Assembly (NCBI GenBank): GCA_022385755.1
Contig: MU278350.1
Coordinates: 129,965-193,964 of the forward strand
Direction of reading: 5' to 3'
DNA from: Trametopsis cervina
Taxonomy: Eukaryota; Basidiomycota; Agaricomycetes; Polyporales; Irpicaceae
Length of the DNA: 64,000 nucleotides
A program made the position numbers and the translations under genes. This document shows, piece after piece, positions 44,001 through 54,193 of this stretch. Below the pieces are notes generated by a model. That model did no database searches, was not told the origin of the DNA, and saw nothing but the letters and a program-made list of their open reading frames with translations. Position 1 is the stretch's first letter. Each line of letters opens with the position of its first letter.

Positions 44001-46574
44001 CAACCAGGGTCCTGGCGATGCTGCCGCTGCTGAAGAAGTCGTCACGGAAGCAGACACCGACGAGCCTGCTGCTGAAGTAGCGAAGGACGAGCCGACGATC
44101 GTAGTGTCCGAAGAGACAATCGCCGCCGCTGAGACACCCGTCCCCGCTGAGGAGACCGCAGCCCCCGTCGATGCGGCGAAATCGTGGCCCGTCTCGTACT
44201 CTGTTAGCTCCCAGGGCACGAGCCCCCTCCAGACTCCCCAGGAGACGCACGACGTCGACGTCGAGCCTATCGAGAGTGTGTCTGCTCCAGTGGAGGAGAC
44301 TGCGACAGTCGTACCGCCCGTCGAGGACTTCGTGCCCAAGGAAGCTGAAGATGCTATTGTTGAGAGTGAGGCGGAGGTTGAGACTAAGCCTGTTATTGAG
44401 ATCGAGACTGAGACTGAGGTTGAGAGTAAGGAAGAGGAGGTGCTGACGCCGCAAATCGTTGCTATCGATGAGGTACACTTCATTCTTGGTATCGAAGTTA
44501 CTCAAGCTAATCTAATTGTCTGCAGGAGTCGCAGGTCGTGTCGCCCGTGATCATCCCCGACGTCGTCAACGATAAAGCTCTGGTGAGTATCGCACATTCA
44601 TCTATCCGCCACCATTTCTCACTGCGTTGTTCAGGAGACACCCGACAGACCATGGACCCCATCCTACTCCGTCTCCCAACAAGGTTCAAGCCCAAAGCAC
44701 ACACCCGCCGAGCTCCCCGCCACCGAAGCAGAGCCCGCTCCCATCGAGCGCTCCTGGACCCCGTCCTACTCCGTCTCTCGCCAAGGCTCCAAATCATCTC
44801 TCAAGGAAGCCGCAGCCGCTCAGCCCGCCCCGCAAGTGCTCTCGAACGTCGCTCCCTCAGCAGCAGAAGCGCAGCCCGAGATCGCAGCGCCCGTACCCGT
44901 CCGTCCTGCATCGCGCGAATGGACCCCGTCCTATTCTGTCTCCCGTCAGGGCTCGACATCCGAGCTTAACGAGCCCTCAGCTGCTCCTGCCCCCGTCGTG
45001 TCGGAACCGGAAGCACAGGCCGAAGCGGAAGCTCCCCAAGCAGAGATCGCAGCCCCCGCCCCACAACGTCCCACCTCGTCCTCATGGACCCCGTCATACT
45101 CCATCTCTCGTCAAGGCTCCCGAAGCTCTCTGAAACCCGAGGTATCAGATTCCCCCGCCACAGAAGAGCCCGCACAGATCCTCGACACACCTTCATTGGT
45201 CGCTGAGCCCGCCGCCACCGCCACCGCCGAAGTGCAGTCCCCGTCCCCTTCGTCGAGACCATGGACGCCCTCATACACCGTCACGAAACAGGGCACCAGT
45301 CCTCTGCCCTCTCCCAAAGCAGAGTTGGCCGAGCTCGCACCTGCGGCTGCAGTTGATGCTACATCCCCGCCAGAGAGACCGTGGACGCCGTCGTACTCTG
45401 TTGCGCGTCAGGGGTCGTCGCCGCTCGTCGGCGCGTCTGCTGTTGAGAAGGAGCAGGATGAGGAGGTGCCAGCTGTGGAGTTGACGCAGTCTCCTGAGGT
45501 TATCGAGGAGCCGACAATTGTTACGCCTAGTATCAGTGTTGAGGAGGTTGAGCCTGCGGTTGAGGAGGTCGCTCCCGTCGTGGAGGAGGTCGCGCCTACG
45601 CCTAGCATCAGCGTTGAAGAAGTCGCTCCCGCTCCCGCCGCTGAGGAGCCCGCACCACCTGCGAAGGAGGAAGAAGAGGGACAGAAGCCCGCTGGATGGA
45701 CGCCTTCGTACTCTGTTTCTACACAGGGCAGTAGCCCGGTCGGTACGCCGCTCGTGCAGGCTGCTAAGCTCGAGCCTGAGGCGGAGGTACCGGCTGTTGT
45801 GCTTGATGAGGCGCCGAAGGTTGAGGAGAAGACTGCTGATGAGCCCGCCGAGGTGAGTTTCTTTAAAATTAAAAAGACTCTACGGATGTTGACGTTGGAT
45901 ATCACAGCCCCTCAAGCTCACGACTGAACAGCCCGAGCGGCCGTGGACGCCGTCGTATACTGTTACGAGCCAGGGCCCGCCGTCGCCTGCGCGCTCGGTC
46001 AATGGGAACGGGAACGGTAACGGCGATGCCCCCCCGCAGGCGTTCCCGACGAGCGAGGTGCATGAGCACGCGCCGAAGGTGTCTACCAAGTACGCATGCA
46101 CCCCGTTCTTGTCTGCCTAACCAGATCTTACGCTAATATGTCGTACACAGACCAAGTCTCGCACGCCTAGCCCCCCTGCAAGAAGACGAACCCACCATCA
46201 CCTCCCCCGCCCAACTCGCTGCCCCCCCTCCCCCATCCTCCGCGCCCCCCCTCTCAGCCTCCGCCACCTCCTCCGCGTCGGCGTCAAAACGCGCACGCCA
46301 CGAATCAAACAAGTCCTCCGCGTCTTCGCGCTACTTCCCGGGCGGTTGGTTCTCGGGGCACCCGAAGAGTCCGGAGGAGAGTAGGGCGTCTTTGGAGACT
46401 GCGCTTGGGGAGTTTAGTTCGCAGAATGGGAAGGAGGGCGGTGCGGGTGTTGGTGCAACGCCTGCGGTTGCGGCAGAGGGAGCCGAGGTTGGGCAAGCGA
46501 AGGATGTGGGCGGAGATGGGACGCATAAGCATAAGGAGAAGAAGAAGCATCGGAGTGGGTGTATCATCTGTTAA
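41059..46574 (+). CDS. Giant acidic Glu/Ala/Pro protein with WTPSYSV repeats and C-terminal CIIC
   Basis: About nine exons give roughly 1,650 residues. Residues 1-800 are almost purely low-complexity, with EEP, AEE and VEE runs (for example EEPKAEEPTVEETKVEET at 42590), and should be disordered and strongly acidic. From 43978 to 45990 a 13-residue motif recurs ten times (see the repeat entry). The C-terminal 150 residues differ: SSASSRYFPGGWFSGHPKSP, then ESRASLETALGEFSSQNGKE, and a basic KHKEKKKHRSGCIIC ending at the stop. CIIC fits a CaaX prenylation box next to a polybasic patch, so anchoring on the inner face of the plasma membrane is a reasonable inference. I recognise no family beyond this. 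Introns are mostly 50-60 bp and often fall after a Glu codon. The frame stays open through all repeats, so the protein is likely made. Confidence 0.8.
43978..45990 (+). repeat. Ten-copy W-T-P-S-Y-[ST]-[VI]-x-x-Q-G protein motif
   Basis: Copies begin at the Trp codons at about 43978, 44185 (degenerate, SWPVSYSVSSQG), 44653, 44755, 44920, 45085, 45262, 45382, 45697 and 45944. Nine are full: PWTPSYSVINQG, PWTPSYSVSQQGSS, SWTPSYSVSRQGSK, EWTPSYSVSRQGST, SWTPSYSISRQGSR, PWTPSYTVTKQGTSP, PWTPSYSVARQGSSP, GWTPSYSVSTQGSSP and PWTPSYTVTSQGPPSP. Spacing varies from about 100 to 470 bases, so this is a repeated short linear motif in a disordered chain, not a folded tandem repeat. Confidence 0.95.
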
Positions 46575-47882
46575 AGTACGATCAAGTGGAAGGATGGAGG
46601 ATGGATGGAGGATGGATCGTGGATCGTGGAGGCGATATTTCACTCATTTATCACGACTGTTTCTTATGCCTCTTTCTTCCTCTTGCTAACGTTCGTGCTC
46701 GCCATCGAGCACACACACACTACTCACTCACTCAAATTCGAACACACCCGCCCCGGTTTTTCGTTGGATGCCGTACTCTCTGCTATATGTCGCGTATAAT
46801 GGGCCCCCCCTCTTTCTCTCTTACAACTTTTTGTTTGGCTGGTTGGTTGACCACACAACTTCGAAATCCCAATTCGAAATCACTCCGTATAGTCTCTATA
46901 CAAATATATACCCCTTTGCTCTACTCACATCACGCCCGTTCTCATCTGTTAACATCACGCCGGTCTGAATCTGCGCCTCGGACTTCTGTGGCTGCAGAAA
47001 GACTTCTCGAGACGCCGCCGACGCATGGTGCGCCGCGCCTTCTCTGGTCACCTGCTCGCATCTGCCTGCATTTACGGGGTCGGATGGACGTGAGACGTTG
47101 ATTCCGTGATTTATATACTGTACAATACACGTAAACTCAGGGAATGAAGTGATATGAGAAAGCTTGTAGGGCAGAAACTACCGATGAGAACCGGCTGGTG
47201 AGTTGGCAGGGTGTTGAGTGTTGGGTGTGTGGTGGCGGTCAGAGGACGTCGATGCGGGAGGTTCAGGCCGTTGTGGCGTCCGCCGACGCGCATGAGGCTC
47301 TACAATATACTGTACAATACGTTCGCCGAGCACTGGGCTGGTGATGATGATGAATGAGTGTGTACGTCCGATGGACCGGTGTCAAGCCATCCGAATCGCA
47401 TATACTTATGCTCTGAGGAAGTGTCATAATATATTGCAATACACTCATCCAATAAGCGAACGCAATACACAGCTCTCGCCGCTCTGGAACAACTTCTGGA
47501 CATGCTCGGTGCAAGCTCCCCGCGTCCCACTGTCATCGAACCGTCTTCGAGGCTCGTCATATGCGCACAGAAGCACGGATCCACGCGGCCGTGGCGGTCA
47601 CAGGTGCGCGAGGGGAGAGATGGCCGCTGCGAGTCGCTTCTGGCTTCGGCGGGGCTCCACACACCGTTGGCTGGACGGACAGATGGGCGGCGCAGAAGAA
47701 GGCGATGGGAGGGAGAGGATGGGAGGGGGAGGATGGGTATAAAGACCCCGGTGTGTGCAGAGGAAAGAGCAGTTTCATCGTTCGCGACGATCTCCTGCAT
47801 CCTCTCTCTTCACCCGCACTTCACCAACCAACTTCACTTCACCAACCAACCTCACCAACTTCACCGATACTCGCTCATCACA
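46575..47882. other. Long intergenic region upstream of the cerato-platanin gene
   Basis: About 1.3 kb. The first half is a 3' UTR-like stretch with CA and CT runs. Frames such as 47300-47800 (minus) and 47502-48104 (plus) overlap in several registers from base composition and are not genes. The last 150 bp hold the TATA box and 5' UTR of the next gene. Confidence 0.6.
47738..47743 (+). promoter_or_regulatory. TATA box of the cerato-platanin gene
   Basis: TATAAA in gggtataaagacccc lies 140 bp before ATG 47883. The 5' leader then contains repeats of acttcaccaacc. A good TATA box fits a strongly expressed secreted-protein gene. Confidence 0.7.
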
Positions 47883-48415
47883 ATGAAGTTCTTCGCCGTC
47901 CTCGCCGCCCTCGCCGTCTCCGCCCTCGCGGCCCCCGCGTCCGACGCCGCTGCCGCCTCTACGCCCGTCAGCGTGTCCTTCGACACTGTGTATGATAACT
48001 CGGGCCAGAGCCTCGCGACCGTGACGTGCTCTGATGGGTCTAACGGGCTGCTCACCAAAGGTACCGTAACCCCTCCCCATTCCATCCATACGCATACAAC
48101 ATAACACTCACCTAACCACTACCCACACCCGCACACCCGCACGCAGGTTTCACGACCTTCGGCTCCCTCCCGGGCTTCGCCAACATCGGGGGCGCCGGCG
48201 CAGTCGAAGCGTTCAACAGCGCGAACTGCGGGTCATGCTGGCAATTGACGTTCAACGGGACGTCGATCAACGTGCTCGCGATCGACCATGCTGCAGCGGG
48301 GACGTTCAATATTGCGTTGAGTGCGATGAACAAGTTGACGCATAACCAGGCGACGTTCCTTGGAAGGGTGAATGCGCAGGCGACGCAGGTTGCTTCGTCG
48401 GCTTGTGGGCTGTGA
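47883..48415 (+). CDS. Cerato-platanin family small secreted protein
   Basis: Two exons (47883-48060 and about 48147-48415). It has a classic signal peptide (MKFFAVLAALAVSALAAP) and a mature chain of about 120 residues. The core reads VSVSFDTVYDNSGQSLATVT then CSDGSNGL, GFTTFGSLPGFANIGGAGAV, NSANCGSCWQLTFNGTSINV and LAIDHAAAGTFNIALSAMNK, ending SSACGL. Four cysteines (CSD, NCG, SCW, ACG) are in the family positions and form two disulfides. Cerato-platanins have a double-psi beta-barrel related to expansins, bind chitin oligomers, self-assemble at surfaces and are strongly secreted; in some plant pathogens they act as elicitors, but many saprotrophic mushrooms carry several. No feature here implies pathogenicity. 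The codon-poor third-position bias (C/G) also fits high expression. Confidence 0.95.
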
Positions 48416-49462
48416 AAGCGAAGATGAAGACGAAGTCGAAGATTGGGAGTGTAAGCATGGATGGATAATGCGTTCGGCCTGGGCGCGTTGTTTCGAGGGA
48501 CGATTTGTGTTGGGGATGGATTTGGAGGTGACAGATTGCTTCTGGACGATTTGACGACGATTGACGATGGCGACGTTGTGCGAAACGGACTGTGATGTAC
48601 GATGCGATGTGACGGACTTACCTGGACTCTTTCTGGACTCTGCGGACTTGTAGCACTGTCTGTACATTCGTGAACGACACGTAACAGAAGCAATGAGTTG
48701 TATTCAATGTCGTCTTGCAATTCACTGGCGGGCCGCGTCATTGCCATTGCGCCGATGTATGCATTGCGTTGTATGTGTGCGTTGTATGCGATGAATCAGC
48801 GCGACGCGACGAGAGCGTTCTGGGTGCAGAATTTGAGCATCGACATCGTGGACAGAACAGAGAGAATCGTTCGAGGAAGACGAAGACACGTCTGTCCAAT
48901 TCTAAATATGCACCAAATACAAATGCATTTCCAGCGTGTTCTCCTATCCTACGCCCAAGATCAAGCTCCAGCTCCTGTCCGCGCACAGGGAAAGAGGGGT
49001 AGCGCGGGCAAAGACAACACTACGCCTTCCAAACCTGGAAAAAACGCGGACGGACCAGAGCTCGCCGCTCGACGCTCGACAGGCAGCACAGAGTAAGAAA
49101 ATAAATTTGGCAGAGGGGGCGGCGGCGGTCGTACGAGAACCACCAAAACCACGCTAAAACAGGAAAGGAAACGATCCGCGGCACGTGGCGGAGCGGTGAC
49201 GTTAGAGCGGTCCCCAACCCCATCCCATTCACTCCAAATCCAACTAGAGGTGAGACACCAGAACTGACTGACTGACTGATATCGGCCCATTTGCTGCCCA
49301 ATTATCGCACGCCCATTTATACCCGCTGTGGTGTTCCCACCGTTTCCCTTCTTACTGCCGTTACCACCCACCACCTTGCTACTGCTCTCATCGCACTAAC
49401 CAACCAAACACACCGCTTCAACGACGATAGCAGTAGCAGCAATAACCACAACGACACCAACG
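48416..49462. other. Intergenic gap between the cerato-platanin and mitochondrial genes
   Basis: About 1.05 kb. Short overlapping frames on both strands (48698-49096, 48961-49374) lack domains. A gactgactgactga run near 49264 and CCACC-type leaders before 49463 look like promoter and 5' UTR. Confidence 0.5.
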
Positions 49463-50092
49463 ATGTCCTCCACCCTCCGCACACTCACCAAACACGCCCG
49501 CCTCCCCTCCCGCCCCACATCCTACGTCCCCTCCAACACCCGCGCCCGCGCATTCCACTCCCCCTTCGCCGTCCTCTCCTCCCAACCCCCCTCCTCCCCA
49601 ACACCCTCGCACACCCACACCCAAGGCTCCCCCTTATACGAAAAGCCCATCGACACCTCCGCCCACCCAACCCTCGCTCCGGGCCAACGGCACTACGTCG
49701 TCTCCGAACCCGACCCGCGCTCCACGCCCTACTCAGTGCCGTACGGCGCATACCCCACCTCCGCGCCGTACCAACCTCTTACTCCAACCTCACCTCCCAA
49801 CCCCACCGGGGCGCACTCGTCGAGCAGCGCGGACGCGCCGCATCCTGTTACTACTGCTGCGGCGGACCAGAATAAGAGCGGAGCAAGCAATGCGAGTGCT
49901 GGAGTGAGGTTTAGACATGCGCCGGGCAAGATGAGGGAGGGCGGGGAGGGGGGTTTGGGGTTGATGGATAGCAAGACGACGGGGAGGGGGAAGGGGGAGT
50001 TGGGGGAGAGGAACCCGCAGCCGGACGCGGAGGGTGTTGCGGAGAGGAACTCGGAGGCGGGGGTTGATGGGGCTTGGAAGTTGCGGAAGTGA
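49463..50092 (+). CDS. Putative mitochondrial protein, basidiomycete unknown
   Basis: A single exon of 209 residues. The first 35 residues are basic, with no acidic side chains and amphipathic spacing (TLRTLTKHARLPSRPTSYVP, then TRARAFHSPF), which fits a mitochondrial targeting peptide with cleavage near RAFHS. The rest is Pro/Ser/Thr-rich and then Gly/Glu-rich (GKMREGGEGGLGLM), with no membrane helix. The LYEKPIDTSAHPTLAPGQRH and FRHAPGKM segments are the most protein-like parts. I recognise no family. Overlapping minus-strand frames in this interval are shadows produced by high GC content. Confidence 0.6.
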   Translation: MSSTLRTLTKHARLPSRPTSYVPSNTRARAFHSPFAVLSSQPPSSPTPSHTHTQGSPLYEKPIDTSAHPTLAPGQRHYVVSEPDPRSTPYSVPYGAYPTSAPYQPLTPTSPPNPTGAHSSSSADAPHPVTTAAADQNKSGASNASAGVRFRHAPGKMREGGEGGLGLMDSKTTGRGKGELGERNPQPDAEGVAERNSEAGVDGAWKLRK

Positions 50093-50516
50093 GTGGTCGC
50101 GGACGCGTTCGAGGAGTGCGGACGCGTGAGAGGGAGGTGGGGAGGGAAGGGGAGAGGTGTTTATTGCATTCTCATAACATAACATAACGCATACGTCCCG
50201 GTTTTCGTTTCATGCTCCTTTAGTCCGTAATGTCTTCTTTCGTTCTCGTTTCTGTCTTCTATTCTGTTCTGTTTGGCACCCCTTCGTGTTTAATCCCTTG
50301 GAACCTCTTTGTACCACCACCACCACCGTCGCGCGTTGTACTATATCGTATCGTATCGTATCGCAAACCCATAGACTTACTCTTATCATTCTGCCTCGTA
50401 GATTTGGCACCGTAAATAACAAGAACTCGTACCTCGAATCTTGTGTGAAACTGCGGACGGACTTGAAGCAAATGAGTTTGGCAAACGTCTATGTCTATTA
50501 CACCGTCAGGACATCG
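50093..50516. other. Convergent 3' region
   Basis: About 420 bp between convergent genes. Includes a TATCG repeat (tatcgtatcgtatcgtatcg, 50344-50363). No gene seen. Confidence 0.5.
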
Positions 50517-51871
50517 CTATAGGTTCTGCGCCTTCAGCTCAACAGTCCACACGATCGGCCTGCTCGTCTTCACATACACAACCGGCTCGTCCTCCAACAG
50601 GTGGTTCGACGTAGACACCATGCCGTCCAGACTTGATTCTGTGTCCTCTGTAAACATCTCAGCTGCCGTTCATCAATTAATGCAAGATAGACGGGGGACG
50701 CACCGAGATTCCACTTAAGCCCACGCGTCGTAAGCCTAGTCGAGTCAACGCCAACAGGCAAGAGCCCACACGTCTGACCCAGAAATCGGTGATCCACGTG
50801 TATACTATGTTCACCCTGTCCCCCCATCCCACACACACCACATCAACCCCGACACCTGGGGTAATAAGGATAAGAACGCACCTCATCAAGAACCCACGCA
50901 ACACTCTCGTCCGTGACCGCAAACACGCGCGGGCGCGTGCGGCGCAGTTTGTGGAGGTAGGAGAGCGTGTGGAGGGTTTGGTCCAGTCGGCCGGAGAGGC
51001 CGCCTAGGATTATTAGGGGATACTGGATGCGCGGAGTGTCGACGCGCCGAGGAACGTGAGGTGACGAACGTATGAAGACGCGGATGTGCGGACGCGCGAC
51101 GGACGTGTGGAGGCACGGCGGTGAGGGATGGGAAGGAGTAGGAGGGAGAGGTATGAGGCGGTAAGGAGGATTCACAGGGCGAAGACCGCAGGCGTGGGGC
51201 GAACCTGTGTGCCCTCCTCCTCTCTATGTGAAAGCGCGTGCACGCATTTCATGAGGTCTGTTGAGTTCTGGTCTGGGTCTTGCACGATCTCTACGCCCTA
51301 CATCCCATCTTTGTAATCAGCTCTATTCGGAGACGAGGGAGAGGGGAAGGGGAACAGGGAGGGTAGAGAAGGGAGAGAGGGGAGGGAAAGAGGGAGGGAA
51401 AGAGGGAGGGAAAGGGAGACGTACATGAGCAGCATAGAACGCACGCGTATCCGCGCGTAGCGAGTCGAGGTCGCCTTTGATCATGTCAGGCAAGAACCTA
51501 CACACCCCAGCACCACCAATCAACAACTTCTCCTCTCTTACAGCGGGTTCAGCAGAACAACAAGAAACTCACGAGATATGCTCAACCTCCGCCCCCCTCA
51601 ACGTATCCCACAACCGATTCGCGCCTCCATCCGCACAACAGCGCCACGCCGCGCCGTGCCAGAGTCTCTTCAGGAGCGTGTACGAGAACGGTTGGTTCAG
51701 AATGATGAGTGCATATCCATGCGCTGGTTCTTTCTCTCCTTCTGCTCCTGATCCTGTTCCTGTTCCTGATCCTGTTCCTGTTGCTGTTGGTGTGGAGTCG
51801 AACTGGGAGTCAAAGTTGAGGAAGGGCAGATCCCAGATGGTCGTGGTGGTCGTGGTCGTGGGCGTGCCCAT
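50517..51871 (-). CDS. THI80: Thiamine pyrophosphokinase
   Basis: Five or more exons from ATG 51871 to TAG 50517. It transfers pyrophosphate from ATP to thiamine to make the cofactor TPP. Motifs in order: IWDLPFLNFDSQ; YALIILNQPFSYTLLKRLW; CCADGGANRLWDTLRG, the thiamine-binding start; FLPDMIKGDLDSLRADTRAF with the catalytic GDLDS; VEIVQDPDQNSTDLMKCVHA, the metal/ATP part; YPLIILGGLSGRLDQTLHTL; and the C-terminal beta domain with GLKWNL and NHLLEDEPVVYVKTSRPIVW. The last exon ends VELKAQNL. Compared with yeast Thi80 there is an extra GTGSGTGTGSG loop near residue 30, coded by a tcctgt/tgatcc repeat. The start at 51871 is the first ATG; the frame upstream lacks an ATG. A TPP riboswitch, if any, would lie in an intron; none was seen. 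Confidence 0.92.
51360..51419. repeat. Purine-rich GGGAAAGA repeat in a THI80 intron
   Basis: Units of gagggagggaaa repeat several times on the plus strand, which is the pyrimidine strand (TTTCCCTCC) of the intron as transcribed. It may simply serve as a long polypyrimidine tract. Confidence 0.8.
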
Positions 51872-52316
51872 CGTGTGCTGCAGAAGATCTTCAAAGCGCG
51901 ATTGCAGCAATTACAAGTAGATGCGTTACACGTGACCCCCTTGTGCTCGTACTGTTAACTTAATTGCCGTAGACGCCGGCGGTTCATTGGCTGTGTCGCC
52001 CCAATCCTGGGGACCCGGAAGCAGCAGCGCGTTTACGTGTTCGTGACTTGTTTGCCTTGTAATTGTACACCTCCTTGCGCTCGCACCACCATCTTTCGCG
52101 CAACCACTCGCAAAGTATTCGCTCTTATACGCGTCGCTGCACGGCAGACGTCCTAGGTTGGTCCAACTCTTCTTTGCCACTGTATCGCCGAGTGTGTACG
52201 AAAGCTCTGAGCGCCCGGCACCGTCAGACTCATACACCCATACATACACCGCTCGCGTTCGCGCTCTAGGCCAGACTTGCTACAAACCCACCTTGTGAAG
52301 AAAAAGCACAGCAAGG
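51872..52316. other. Divergent promoter of THI80 and the CS-domain gene
   Basis: About 445 bp between divergent starts. No gene seen; one frame (51926-52249 minus) lacks domain features. Confidence 0.5.
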
Positions 52317-54193
52317 ATGCAGGGCGCGTACGACTCCGCGCAGTCCTATTCGTGGCACCAGGTATGTACGCCGTCGCCTCATAAACGCCCCGGAGGACTC
52401 ATATACAGACCCTGCATCCCTAGTCGCACGACCAAGTGAGTATGCCTCCATGTAATACACGTACATGTCGGGCTGGATAGCTTACACGTCATGTGCTAGG
52501 CGACCGTCCTTCTGTTGGTCCCGTATGATACCGAGGACGACGATGTGAATGTGCGTATACACGCCTCATTACCCCGCTCTCCATCTGACTGTGGCACTCA
52601 GGTCATCTTCGACGGTAACTACCTCGTCGCAGGCGTCGGTGGGCAAGCACCCATCGTAAAGGTACGCTCCTTCTCCCCTGCTCCTTCCCACTTCCCTTCC
52701 CTACCACTCACACACGCTCACCGCATCCCAGGGCCGCCTATACGGCCGCATAGACATCCCCAACTCCTCCTGGCAGCTCGAACCCCGCACATCCCACCTC
52801 CCCCCTCGCGAACGCACAACCTCAACAACATCCACGACCTCCACACACTCCTCATTCGCATACGTCTCCGAAGCAGACCTCTCCAGCGCGCTCAACGACG
52901 CTGACTTCTCTGACGCGCTCGCGTCGCCTGCGTTGTCTTCGCCTGTGTCGCTTACGGTTGATGACCTCGCTGGGTCTCCGTTTTATAATCCCGGACCCGG
53001 ACCAGGGATCGGGAGACGGCGCGCGACGATCACTGCCTCGCCCCGTCCGACGATCAGCGGTCCGTCCTCTATACCCTCGTCGTTCTCATCTATGGAGTCC
53101 CTGCACGACGGCGCCGGACGGCTCCTGACTATACACGTCGAGAAGGCGGAATCGATGATATGGCCGTCGCTCGTTGTTGGGCCTGTACCGGAGACGCTCT
53201 CGCCGAGCCATACTGCGGGCTATCCGTGGGTGCCCGAGAGAGAGGTGGAGAATGCGTATAATATGGACCCGACGAGTCTGGTGTTGATTGCGCTTGATTT
53301 GTCGGATATCAGGGACGATGCTGAGGAGGCGTTTGAGTATTTTATGTGAGTGTGGTTTGGTATGTCGTTGTCAAAAGTGTTAATTCTTATTTTCTGTCTC
53401 TAATAGTCGCGCATGGCACCGCGCACACATGCCCTCCGCAACCATCCGCCTAGCATCGCACTACCTCCCGCTGAACGCCGTTTCCCCCGACCTCCTGCTC
53501 TCCTTAACTACAAACGCGCCCACGACACCAACATCCGAATCCCCTTCCTCCCCATCCTTCACCCCAACCACGCCCGTCCCCGGATCCTCCTCCACCTCCT
53601 CTATCATCACAGACCGCACAACATACTACCTAACCCGCCTAGGCGGCGCCCCCGCCCTAGCACAGCTCTACCTCGAAGCAGGCCTCCTCTTCCTCGAAGG
53701 CACAGCCTCGTCCCTCCTCTCGTCCTCCTACGCCGGCCTCTCCTCCCTCCGCACCCCAACGCAGCCGCAAACACACATACACGCGAACGCGGCAGACGCG
53801 TGGCGGCGCGACCAGGATTATGCACGCCGCTTTTTTGATCGTGCGCGCAGGCTGCGTCCGGAGCTCGACGTACCCCTTCTGGCGAGTCGGACTGCTACGC
53901 CGCCCACACCAGAACACGAACTGCAGATGCCGACGATAGACGTGTCGAAGCCCGCGTCAGCGGATATGTCCGAAAACCACAACATGCGACGACGCCGGCG
54001 CAGAGAGGAGGCGGAGGACTTGGTGAGGACGGGCCCGCCGAGCTCGGTGTCGGCAGTGGAAGAGCGTGCGTCGGCGGACGACGAAGACAACACGTGGTAT
54101 CTGTATCTACCGGGGATTGTTGGCGCGGGCACTGCGCTGCTCGTCGTCGGGTTCCTCTCGTTCTCGTCTTGGCGAAAGGGGCAGGGCTCATGA
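52317..54193 (+). CDS. CS-domain protein with a long insert and C-terminal tail anchor
   Basis: Six exons, beginning with two mini-exons (MQGAYDSAQSYSWHQ at 52317 and SHDQ). Joined they give SWHQSHDQATVLLLVPYDTE, then DDDVNVIFDGNYLVAGVGGQ, PIVKGRLYGRIDIPNSSWQL, which is the first half of a CS (p23/NudC-like) domain. The expected last strands appear about 120 residues later as RLLTIHVEKAESMIWPSLVV. The insert is Ser/Thr/Pro-rich. A helical region follows with TSLVLIALDLSDIRDDAEEA and RAWHRAHMPSATIRLASHYL, then YYLTRLGGAPALAQLYLEAG. The final residues hold a single membrane helix (YLYLPGIVGAGTALLVVGFL) next to a short basic end, so it should be tail-anchored. CS domains usually bind Hsp90 or act as chaperones. 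About 520 residues. No named ortholog comes to mind. Confidence 0.75.

Noticed and set aside
41378..45905. Long minus-strand Ser/Ala/Gly frames opposite the acidic protein
   Set aside because: They are mirror images of Glu/Ala codon runs (GAA/GCT read as TTC/AGC) and vanish where the repeats end.
47300..48104. Frames on both strands over the cerato-platanin promoter
   Set aside because: They run through the TATA box and signal peptide in wrong registers and have no domain content.
53407..53838. Second plus-strand frame within the CS-domain gene
   Set aside because: Pro/Arg/His-rich shadow of a Ser/Thr/Pro coding exon; the domain-bearing frame is the other one.
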